Origin: Owenia fusiformis
Taxonomy: Eukaryota; Annelida; Polychaeta; Sabellida; Oweniidae
DNA length: 64,000 bases
Direction of reading: 5' to 3'
Assembly: GCA_903813345.2 (NCBI GenBank)
Contig: CAIIXF020000008.1
Span: forward strand, 38,814,867 to 38,878,866
Shown piece after piece: positions 1-9,876 of this stretch. Below the pieces are notes generated by a model. The model ran no database searches. It saw only the letters and a list, made by a program, of their open reading frames with translations, and was not told the DNA's origin. The position numbers were made by a program, and so were the translations under genes. Positions within the stretch are counted from its first letter, which is position 1, and each line of letters begins with the position of its first letter.

Positions 1-905
1 TATAAAGGTTAAATAAAATTACAATGTAGCTATCAATTACCTGCAGCCGATATTACATTGCAATAATAAAGGTCCAATAAAAGTACAATGTAGCTTTCAA
101 TTACCCGCAGCCGATATTACATTGCAATCATAAAGTTTTGATAAAAGTACAATGTAGCTATCAATTACCTGCAGCCGATATTACATTGCAATTATAAAGT
201 TTTAATAAAAGTACAATGTAGCTATCAATTACCTGCAGCCGATATTACATTGCAATTATAAAGGTTCAATAAAAGTACAATGTAGCTTTCAATTACCTGC
301 AGCCGATATTACATTGCAATCATAAAGGTTTGATAAAAGTACACTTTAGCTATCAATTACCTGCAGCCGATATTACATTGCAATTATAAAGGTTTAATAA
401 AAGTACAAAATAGCTTTCAATTACCCGCAGCCGATATTACATTGCAATTATAAAGGTTAAATAAAATTACAATGTAGCTATCAATTACCTGCAGCCGATA
501 TTACATTGCAATTATAAAGGTCCAATAAAAGTACAATGTAGCTTTCAATTACCTGCAGCCGATATTACATTGCAATCATAAAGGTTTGATAAAAGTACAA
601 TGTAGCTATCAATTATCTGCAGCCGATATTACATTGCAATTATAAAGGTTCAATAAAAGTACAATGTAGCTTTCAATTACCTGCAGCCGATATTACATTG
701 CAATCATAAAGGTTTGATAAAAGTACACTTTAGCTATCAATTACCTGCAGCCGATATTACATTGCAATTATAAAGTTTTAATAAAAGTACAATGTACCTT
801 TCAATTACCTGCAGTCGATATTACATTGCAATTATAAAGGTTTAATAAAAGTACAATGTACGTAGCCAGCTATCAATTACCTGCAGACGATATTACATTG
901 CAATC
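1..905. repeat. 64-bp tandem array, about 14 copies
   Basis: The unit is about 63-64 bp and each copy carries the core CTGCAGCCGATATTACATTG. The array begins at the window edge, so its true length is unknown. Copies differ by a few substitutions and 1-bp indels. The right-most copy (about 870-905) overlaps the last coding exon of the minus-strand LRR gene, and the other copies repeat the end of that exon, including an in-frame TGA and a donor-like CTGCAG|GTAATT read on the minus strand. Confidence 0.95.
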
Positions 906-3900
906 ACAGCCTTGATCCAAACTGTAGTCGATACGTTTGTCTATCCTTTTTGGACCAGATTCTGGTCTTATATCCAACAAAACCATCAACTTACGTTTCG
1001 AAGGTACCAAGACTTTAAATGCTGAAAAATTTTAATTTTAAAAATGATTAGAGGACGGGAGAAGTCATATACCTGTATTGTTTTTCGACACAACAATTAA
1101 AGGTCTATTTATAATACTGCAGACTTAAAAATGGTCTTTACAAAAGTGTGCACTAGATTATAATATTATACAATTTTTATGTATTTGAGATAATATGAAC
1201 CAAATATAAGAAAAACATAATTACCATTTTCAGCTTTACAGACAACGCAATTTATGTCACGTGGAGGTTTCTTCAAACACACGGGACATTTACGCTCTTC
1301 TGCAACAGAAAACATCGCTAACATTGCAAAGTATATAGGGACCTATCAAAACCATAACACAACCTATCTTAATTAATGTCCGTGGTAATATAGGCCATCA
1401 GCTTCGCCCCAAAATTTAGGTTATCAGTATCAAGTTAGGGGAATAATCACCATAGTGATTTTTGGGAAGGTTAAGACCTCTAAAGTAAGAAAATGTGTGA
1501 TAGCATTGTAACAGTTGTATCTAAATGGGTGTTATCAACCATTTTTCAAAATGGCCGCCGGTGCACGAGTTACAATATAAAAGTAGGTGTATCCAACTAG
1601 CATACTGAGATACAAAAACTGTGATTTTAGAATCTATGTTTGGGTTTAAGGGGTCAAGGATTTCATTTATGTCTAAATTGGAGTCATCAAATAATCAATT
1701 TTCATGGAAATCCAAAATGGCTGCTAAAATGGGTGCCAAACTGACGAATTTATAATTATTGATTTAAACTCAAAAATACACTTAAGAACAGTGATTTTGG
1801 AGCCCATGTCTACCTTTTAGGGGCCAAGGATTTCATTTATGTCTAACGCTCTGAGTCTTTAAATAATTACTTTTCATAGAAATCCAAAATGGCCACCAAA
1901 ATGAGTGCCAAAACAAATATGTAACTTCGGATTTAAGCTTTAAAAACACCTTAGAACAGTGATTTTGGAGCCCATGTGTACATTTTAGGGTCAAGGATTT
2001 CATTTATGTCTAAACCTTCGAGTCATTAAATAATTGCTTTGCATAGAAATCCAAGATGGCCACCAAACTATGTGCCATGACGAATATGTAACTTCTGATT
2101 TAAGCTAAAAAACACTTAAGAACAGTGATTTGGAGTCCATTTGTACATCTTAGGGGTCAATGATTTCATTTATGTCTAAATCGAAGTCATCAAATAATAG
2201 CTTTTAAAAAAATCCAAGATGGCCACCAAAATGCGTGCCGAAACGAATATGTTAACATTGATTTAAGCTCAAAGAACAGTTGATGACAGTGATTTTGGAG
2301 ATCATGTCCACGTTTTAGGGGTCAAGGATTTCATTTATGTCTAAATCCTAGTCATCAAACAATTACTTTATATAGAAATCAAAGATGTCCACCAAAATGG
2401 GTGCCAAAATAAATATGAAACTATTGATTTAAGCTCAAAGAACAATTAAGAACAGTGATTTTTGTACACCATATATATTTTTGTAAGGGACAATGGTTTC
2501 ATTTATGTCTAAATCTAAGTTATCAAATAATTACTTTTTATAGAAATTCAAGATGGCCACCAAAATGGGTGCCAAAACAATATGTAACTCTTGATTATTC
2601 CCCTGATTTGATACCGACCAACCCCCCAGGCTGATGGACTAATATACATGTACATTTTATCTGTTCAAATGATCCTGCATTGACAAGTGTGCAGCTTCAA
2701 CATTGGATTGCTTGTGTCTTTTAGTTGTCTTCTTGTCATATCAGTTGTCTGGAATTGTGTTTATCAAATTATTATTTTCAATATGTACATGTGTGCATAC
2801 CTGAAATCACAGATAGTGTTGTTGTCGTGGGACTATAACGTTGTATGAATCGATTCAAATCCAAGCGTTTCGCTCTAAAAATGGACATGGCTGCTTGTAA
2901 TTTTGCTTTCGACGAGGCACCCGCTGAGTAGATGAGGATATTTCTGATTTGGTTCAAGAAGTCTTCCTTGAACTTTTTGATGGAATCTGTATTGTTATTC
3001 CATGAATTAGGTTTGTAGTCAACCTTTTTCTGAAACCAATAAATGCATTCGTTAAATACGTTAATATTAATATATCTTTATTACATTGCTGATGCTTATA
3101 TAAAAACTAGATTATTATTGAGTCAAACGTACTCTGTGATTATCAAAGGACATCCATATGTTATCATAACCATGCTTCAAATTATTGACCTCATTTGCAG
3201 AATCCAATACATGACCGTTAAAAGTTGATAGTACAATGTGATGTTCCATGTGAGGTTATATGAAAGCATACACTAATCCAGCTTGGATGTCTGTACCATT
3301 GTTTAGAATTCCATACATGTTGTTAGTTTATTTGAAAGTTTTTATACTCAGTATTGCACATATTGCACATTTGTATTTACCTGTACATATTGCACATTTG
3401 TATTTACCTGTACATATTGCACATTTGTATTTACCTGTACATATTCCACATTTGCTCTTGAGATCTCGAGCAGTTTCTTCAGATCATCACTACTGGCCAA
3501 TCCTTCTTCCAGCGCGACCTCATATCTGTGAAGATCTCTTCCTATAGAAACTGCATCTTGTATTATTTCCCCAAACTCAATTACTGCTAGCCCATCATCT
3601 GGTGTAGTGTCATTGAAAGATGGTGGAGTAGTCGGCGCAGGAGAATTGATCAATGTGTAGTACAATGCAAAGGACAATGGTGTTCTATCGACAATGAAAT
3701 TGTTATACCTCCATGATAGCTTTCCAAATGTTTCTGAACCAGGGCATAAACCAGACTCAATTTTTAATATATGATTGTAATTGAAGTCAAAATATGAGAG
3801 AGTTGAAAATCCACTGAACATCCCACATTTCATTATTGTGAAATCATTATACTGTAATTTCAGTCTTTCCAATGAAGGCATGCCAGAAAATGCACCAGGC

Positions 3901-4634
3901 TCAATTTTTAGAATGTCATTGTAAGAGATGTCAAGAATTTTGAGACTTGTGAGGTTTTTGAACATATCAGTTGGGAAAATTTCAAAATCGTTGTACATCA
4001 AAACTAAACTTCCCAGTGAAGGGATGTTAGAGAATGCCTCAGACTCAATTTCCAATACATCATTGTAAGACATATCGATGGTTTTAAGATTTGCCAGGTT
4101 TTTGAACATCTGTTTTGGGAATACTCCAAAATCATTGTATCTTGGATTAAAGGTTTCTAACGAAGGCAAATCAGAGAACGCACCAGTTTCAATTTTCCGA
4201 ATATCATTGTATGTGATGTAAAGAGTTATAAGACTTGTCAGGTTCTTGAACATATCAGTTGGGAAAATTTCAAAATCATTGTACCTCAAAATGAATCTTT
4301 TCAATGAAGGCATGCCAGAGAATGCACCTGACTCAATTTTCAAGAATGTGTTGTATGAAAGTTCTAAACTTTCCAGTAATGGTAACCCAGAAAAGGCGCC
4401 AGATTGAACATACAATATCTTTGTATTGTAGGAGAGTTTGAGCTGTCTCAGATTTCTGTAATTGCTGAACATGCCATACGTTAGGTTTACATCTCTTTTA
4501 TAGTTCCATGTTAGTGAGGTCAGTGGGGACGATGTGGTGGTTGGTGTTGCAGTGCAGCCATAACAATATAGGCCAACCATGCAGAGAAATTGAAACAGCA
4601 TTTTCTGAAAAAGACACGTCACTTCAATGTCCAA
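873..4634 (-). CDS. Secreted leucine-rich-repeat protein with Cys-rich C-terminal module (4 exons)
   Basis: Exons on the minus strand: 4634-3435, 3029-2801, 1299-1225, 1021-873. Phases 0, 1 and 1 match at all three junctions, all introns are GT-AG, and the sum is 1653 nt (550 residues plus stop). Residues 1-35 contain a hydrophobic signal-like segment; a second ATG at residue 12 gives the cleaner signal peptide and may be the true start. About twelve 24-residue LRRs follow (roughly 50-330) with an F-x(n)-L-x-x-L pattern, then a Thr/Pro-rich stretch (about 335-355) and a charged helical region. Exon 2 is basic and helical. Exon 3 has the motif CPVC-x(9)-C-x2-C, like a zinc ribbon, and exon 4 is basic. 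No transmembrane segment was seen. LRRs of this type usually bind ligands or adhere outside the cell; the C-terminal module is unfamiliar to me. The upstream end lies near a foldback element at 4668. Exons 3 and 4 are short and rest on splice logic alone. Confidence 0.78.
1386..2646. mobile_element. Non-autonomous TIR element with internal ~167-bp tandem repeats
   Basis: Imperfect terminal inverted repeats of about 60 bp: the left end reads TAATATAGGCCATCAG and the right end, reversed, TATATTAGTCCATCAG, and both continue inward to GGGGAATAATCA. The interior is about six diverged copies of a ~165-170 bp unit containing CAAGGATTTCATTTATGTCT and an AAATGGCCACCAAAATG-like segment. No coding capacity. 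It lies in the second intron of the LRR gene. The target duplication is unclear (perhaps TA). Confidence 0.75.
3356..3437. repeat. 27-bp tandem repeat containing the 5' splice site of LRR exon 1
   Basis: Three copies of a 27-bp unit, each containing TTTACCTGTACAT; read on the minus strand each holds TGTACAG|GTAAAT. Exon 1 of the LRR gene could therefore end at 3435, 3408 or 3381. Because 27 is a multiple of 3, all choices stay in frame and differ by the 9-residue block VNTNVQYVQ. Confidence 0.9.
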
Positions 4635-4667
4635 AAGTTGGCCAGTTTTGATTAACTTTCACTGGTC

Positions 4668-5335
4668 AGTATCAAGCGAAGGTAACGGCCGTAACCTTCG
4701 CATTAAAGATGGTGGATTGTAAGTGTCGATTTCGATATTTTTAGCATCGAATTAAACTACGCTATAGTTGACATACACTGTAATGCTTTGATATTTGAAC
4801 TATATCAGGCATATATGACATGGGAACTCGGGAGTATGATCATTTGTTCATATTCCATGTGGAGGTACCACAATTCAACGAGATCTTCCACCGCTTAAGG
4901 GAATGTAACATTTCCAGTTATATTCCCTCAGTTAAGCGGTGGAAGATATCGTTGAAACAGAGTGAATTGATACTTTGCCAAGTTGCCCTTGCAAAAAAAA
5001 TCCTTGAAAATATGTTCTTTTGTGATTTTTGTATATTTTGATTGACATAGTAGAAAATATTTTGCAATGTGTGAAAATAATCGAAGCCCAAGACTCAATG
5101 CATTGTGGCTGCTTCGTTCCACTCAGATGCGCGGCCGTGCAAAGATTTAGAAACAACATCTTCATGGAATGGTTCAGCACCCAATGCACTGAGTCCAATG
5201 CTTAAATCCTTAAATCAAAGCATAACGTCAATTGTAAAGTAGTTTAATTTGATGAAAACTAAAAATATCGAAATCGACAATTAGCGTCCTCCAAATAAGA
5301 TGCGAAGGTTAAGGCCGTTACCTTTGCTTGATACT
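4668..5335. mobile_element. Foldback MITE, TIR AGTATCAAGCGAAGG
   Basis: The left end AGTATCAAGCGAAGGTAACG pairs with the right end (reversed, AGTATCAAGCAAAGGTAACG), and homology runs inward for about 80 bp to TCGATTTCGATATTTTTAG. A second inner inverted pair, around CTTCCACCGCTTAAG, is centred near 4905. No coding potential; short ORFs inside are incidental. It begins 34 bp upstream of the first ATG of the LRR gene, so it may contribute to that gene's promoter or 5' UTR. Confidence 0.85.
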
Positions 5336-6219
5336 CAGACCCCCGAGCGAACTTTACAACCCGCAAGGATATATACAGGGTGTACAGGGCGGTACACCTT
5401 TATAATTATTTAGGATGTCTGCAGAACAATGTTTGGATGATACACCAGTGGATAGATGAATCGATTTCTAAGAAAATCATCCTTGATATGTTATTTCAAT
5501 AAAATGTGTAATTTCTACAACATAAAATATAGTGTACCGTATAATGTACTTTCGCCGAACTACCACATGTTTGTGTTGCTATTACCACTTGAATTGTTTG
5601 GAGTAACTGCCCTTGTACATTTAATATTAATATTTTCTGTAACAATGCAATCATATGCACATACACCATGCATTGTCGTAAAGCTATTACGAATACATTT
5701 TATCAGTTGACTCAATTTACATTGAACTATCCTTCAAATTAAATGAAACATAAAATATAAATTATTGTATCGATAGCAGCCGTACATCCGGGGCCTTTTT
5801 GTAGATTCTAGGGAATCATGGCATGGCGGCTAAATCCTTTGTAATCATTACCAAAAGCAATAAAATAAATTAGAACGTGATTTACATCAAATAATGAAAA
5901 TATACCAATAGAATAGGGTTGGGAAAATTTCAGAGGTAATTTGTACACAAGTCATATAATTATAACTTTTAAAGTTAAAAATTAATGTACCATGTAAAGA
6001 AAATGGTTTAAAATGGTAGCAATGCCTCTCCCAAGGTCGGTCACAGGAACAAGTTGACATTCTGATATTCATCAGCTCGTTCTGCTTCAAAATATCATAA
6101 TATCAATATGAAAGGACATAAAGAAGGCTGGGGTGTGCCCTCTCGGGATGCACATGTGCACAATGTAAATGTTTGAGCATACTAAATAATAATGACTTTA
6201 CATGAGTTTTAAGATACAT
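5336..6219. other. No gene recognised
   Basis: AT-rich spacer between two foldback elements. Two short ORFs (5456-5710 + and 5887-6090 -) show no domain, no splice-site support and no similarity that I recognise. Confidence 0.5.
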
Positions 6220-7815
6220 CACGCCTAACCATCAGCGTCAAAAAATAGCAGAGTACAGTTTTCTGTACGGTGACGCAAATTGACTGCTTTGAAGCAAAAG
6301 CTATGACTATGGTTTTAAAAAAAATAATTTGATGAAAACAAATACGATTTCATGTGAAATAAAAACAGCATTCTCTTAGAAATGGTTTCAACTTTCTAAT
6401 TATGATAAAAGTTTTACGAGCACTCTTCGGATTTTTTCTTTATGAATCGGCCCACATAATCGACACAATTGAAAAAAAGTTGTTTTTTCACATTTCGTTT
6501 GGTTATTATTTTCCCTGCCGTCCGAGAGTATGGATTATTTTTATGAGAATATGTATTTGTTAACTACACATTTTAGAACGGGCGATAATTCAGCTAATAA
6601 CCATTCATTGTGTATATTTAGAAAATATCAAATTTGTACGGTGACGCATCAGCTGTGCTTTGATGAACTAAATGAGACTAAGCTTATATGAAATGGAAGT
6701 TCTGGAGTATGATCAATTGTTCATATATAGTGCATGGGCGCCATAGTTCAACGATATCTTCCACCGCTTCATGGGTAACTGGAAATGTATGATACGGTAA
6801 GGATCATGAAACCAAAAATTCAGTATATTTGTTGCTATGTTATTGATGTTTTTAAACAAGTGATGTCACAAGTAAATCTCATCTTGCACGTGTGACTTTT
6901 TAGGATGAAAGATGCAATATCTTGCATGGGGTAAAGATGGCTGTAGGCTATCTTTGTTAGTCATATGAGAAAGGCCTGCTTTAGTTCAAATGATATCAAA
7001 GCATTACGTCAACTTTCAAATAGTTAATTCCATGAACTAAAAATATCGAAATTAATACTTACTGTCCGCCATCTTAAATGCGAAGGTGACGGCCGTAACC
7101 TTCGCTTGATTCTTACCAGTGATAATGTACATGTTAATCTGACACTTCTTTACCTCTTGTTCGAACAGTAAGCTTAGAGTTGAATGTGTTTCAGTATTTA
7201 TTCCTTGTTATCAGAAATGAATGGAAACATAAGAATTGATCTTTTTCCATGTTGAATGGGATACAACATTTGAATTTCCACACAAAAACTTATGGAATCT
7301 TAAGTAAATACTGAGCTCATATATTACACTTCATAAATTCTAAGGAATCGTCACCGTACAGCAGATGCGTCACCGTACAAATCTGATCTTTTTAAAATAT
7401 ATACAGTGAATGATTATTTGCCGAATCCTCATCTGTTTTAAAATGTGTAGATAACAAATACATATTCTCATAAAAATAATCCATACTCTCAGACGGCAGG
7501 GAAAATAATAACCAAACGAAAAGTGAAAAAAAAACATCTTTCTCTCGTGTCGATTATGTGGGCCGATCCAGTCAGAAAAAATCCGAGCAGTGCTCGAAAA
7601 ACTTTTATCATAATTACAAAGTTAAAACCATTTGTAAGAGAATGCTATTTTTATTACACCCGAAATCGTTTTTATTTTCATCTCATTAATTTTTTTAAAC
7701 CCCTCATTATAGTTTTTGCTTCAACTCAGTTAGTTTTCGTAACAGTACAGAAAACTGTACTACTGTACTTTTTGACGCTGTACGGTGACGCCTGTTTACG
7801 CGATGGTTAGGCGTG
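6220..7815. mobile_element. Large foldback element, TIR CACGCCTAACCATC
   Basis: Ends CACGCCTAACCATC and GATGGTTAGGCGTG. Arms 6220-6660 and 7345-7815 are diverged reverse complements; for example ACAAATACATATTCTCATAA in the right arm pairs with its complement in the left. The loop holds a partial copy (about 6692-7115) of the 4668-5335 family, including GACGGCCGTAACCTTCGCTTG. No transposase. Confidence 0.8.
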
Positions 7816-8138
7816 CAGGGGCGGATCTGGGAACCAACAAGGGGGGGGCCCAAACCTGTTGTCTGAGAAAAAACGTCCGCGCTTGCGCGGAAAAAAATTT
7901 TGGGCCCCAAAAACCCAAAAGTGGGCCCAAATTTTGAAATTGTGAGGCCCATTTTCTTCAAAATTTGGCCTAAAATTAAAAAACAAGGCCTTAGAAGGCC
8001 AATTTAAGACCTAAAAGGCCTACTTTTTGGGGCCTTAAAGCCTTTTTTGGCTCAAAATTTTTTTTGGGCACAATTTTTTTTTTCTGGGCCCACCCAAGGG
8101 GGGGGGGGGCCCGGGCCCCCCCCCCAGATCCGCCAGTG
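7816..8138. mobile_element. MITE with TIR CAGKGGCGGATCTGG, 5-bp target duplication GCGTG
   Basis: Ends CAGGGGCGGATCTGG and CCAGATCCGCCAGTG, each next to a long G or C run. The 5-bp duplication GCGTG (7811-7815 and 8139-8143) lies within the right terminus of the 6220-7815 foldback element, so this is a nested and younger insertion. The interior is low complexity (GGCC and AAAA rich) and non-coding. Confidence 0.85.
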
Positions 8139-8514
8139 GCGTGTTCATTTAAAAATCGATGTTATCTGAAGCAATATAGATCAACTAGCAATGTGTTTAC
8201 GGAGATCTTAATTGTTTACTATTTTTCATAATTTTGAAATGTGTCACTGAACTGCATATGGCGCTGAATACATGTAAAATGTACAATCCTCGATTGACTT
8301 ATCCTATTCAACTTACTTGACAGTTATAGAATTTAAATGTCAGCACGAAGAAACATTATTTCAATTTCAATCAACAAATGTTACTGAATTCCTCTTGAAT
8401 ATTTTTTGTGATAATTTTTCAACATCAACATTTAAAAACGAATTTACAGTTTATAATTCATATTTATTTCATAACATATGTATTAAAAGCAATTTGCAGT
8501 TTATGTCATTAATG

Positions 8515-8720
8515 CAATGTTGTTACCACGTGTACCATACCATGTTGCTACCACACGTACCATACTATGTTGTTACCACATGTACCATACAATACTGTTA
8601 CCATACAATATTGTTACCACATGTACCATACAATATTGTTACCATACGATATTGTTACCACATGTACCATACAATATTGTTACCATTCAATATTGTTACC
8701 ACATGTACCATACAATATGA
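8515..8720. repeat. Tandem repeat of TGTTACCACATGTACCATAC and variants
   Basis: About 8 copies of a short unit alternating ATTGTTACCACATGTACCAT and ATTGTTACCATACAAT. The three overlapping plus-strand ORFs across it are repeat translations (HMYHTILLP-like), not genes. Flanks 8144-8514 and 8721-9120 show nothing recognisable. Confidence 0.9.
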
Positions 8721-9124
8721 GATTGTTAAGCCTGTTATGTTTGAAACTGTACTGCATCATTTGTAATGAGACTGCTTTTTATAAGCCTCAAAATATAATT
8801 AATAATGCCCTCGATAATTCCTACCTTCCACCAAAATTATTACTGTAGAACAGGGAATGAATGACAGACGTGATGACCTAAAATCGCAATTTTTTCCTTC
8901 ATCCTACGTCTGATCATTCTGATACTCATCACTACTAGTGTGTAGCTAATGGAAGGCCATGATTTCTCATGATGACGTCTGTTGCACAAGCGCCATTAGA
9001 AAACCATGTAAACTTGAAATAGCATACAGGTACCATGTTTAATTACCTGCGCAATCAGGCAATAGGCAAGTCATGATTTTCATGCTTATTACAATCAAAA
9101 CAAATATCATGTAAAAGTACATAC

Positions 9125-9307
9125 CTTAGAATGTTGATGGAAGTCCCGGGATGGAGGTGCAGAGGCGACGTTGACTTGATTCTGTGATAAACAAAACTCT
9201 TTACGTGCACTTTTAAATACTTTCCTAGTCACAATATGTAAACATAAACCCGGATGAAAAAATAATTTCAGATAGCCACTTACTTTAGAAATTGACGTCA
9301 TGTGCAT
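9125..9307 (-). CDS. First two exons of an unidentified minus-strand gene (partial)
   Basis: Exon 9307-9284 encodes MHMTSISK and ends AAA|GTAAGT. Exon 9181-9125 starts after TTATCACAG and encodes NQVNVASAPPSRDFHQHSK, ending AAG|GTATGT. Both junctions are phase 0 with strong consensus sites. Later exons could not be found between here and the LRR gene with confidence. The fragment is too short to name. The giant element's target duplication ends 69 bp upstream of the ATG, so the left TIR replaces or separates this gene's promoter. Confidence 0.55.
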
Positions 9308-9381
9308 CTTTCACCAATAATAACAGTCCGCGAAGTGTCACTATGGGAACATATTCGCCGAAATTAGAATGAACCAATAAG

Positions 9382-9829
9382 TACGGAAAGCTATAGGGGA
9401 CATGCGCATAATTCAAAATCGAATGGAGTTTTAACATGGGAGTGATATCACACACCGCGGCCCAGTCAGATAGATTTCATCGCGCACTGAATGAATGACA
9501 GGGGCCGCGTTTTGCAAAGTTAAATAAAATAAAGTGCGCAGAAATTCCGGCATTCAGTGCGCGATGAAAAAATGATTATCTGTGAATAAATAACGAATAA
9601 AAATTCGTAGCACCACGAATTTGATTTTTTTCGAAAGACTGCGCAGTGAACCAGCGAAATGACAATTTTGGATAATATTGATGGCTCTAACGAGGAGAAC
9701 TTTGAGATTTCCTGATTCTAGCGCGCAGCACATCCAGGACCATGATGCGCACTTTTAGTTTTATCAGATTCGATTCTAATATGGTTTCAAATATGATGTT
9801 CATTAAAAGAGGGCGTATGCATACAGATT
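9382..9829 (+). repeat. Left terminal inverted repeat of the giant element
   Basis: 448 bp, matching the reverse complement of 39919-40362 with about 7 substitutions and one ~4-bp indel. It is richer in CpG than its surroundings and contains two hairpins: CATCGCGCACTGAATG pairing with CATTCAGTGCGCGATG about 60 bp on, and ATTCGTAGCACCACGAAT. It ends 47 bp before the integrase ATG and so probably carries that gene's promoter. Confidence 0.93.
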
Positions 9830-9876
9830 CGCTTACCACTAGAGGCGCCACTCAAAATCACGTGACAAGGTACAAA

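Noticed and set aside
1-905. CRISPR-like array
   Set aside because: Contiguous 64-bp satellite without unique spacers, in intron-bearing eukaryotic DNA.
9040-9090. Third exon of the minus-strand gene after TGATTGCGCAG
   Set aside because: The frame reaches a stop within about 17 codons and no other feature supports it.
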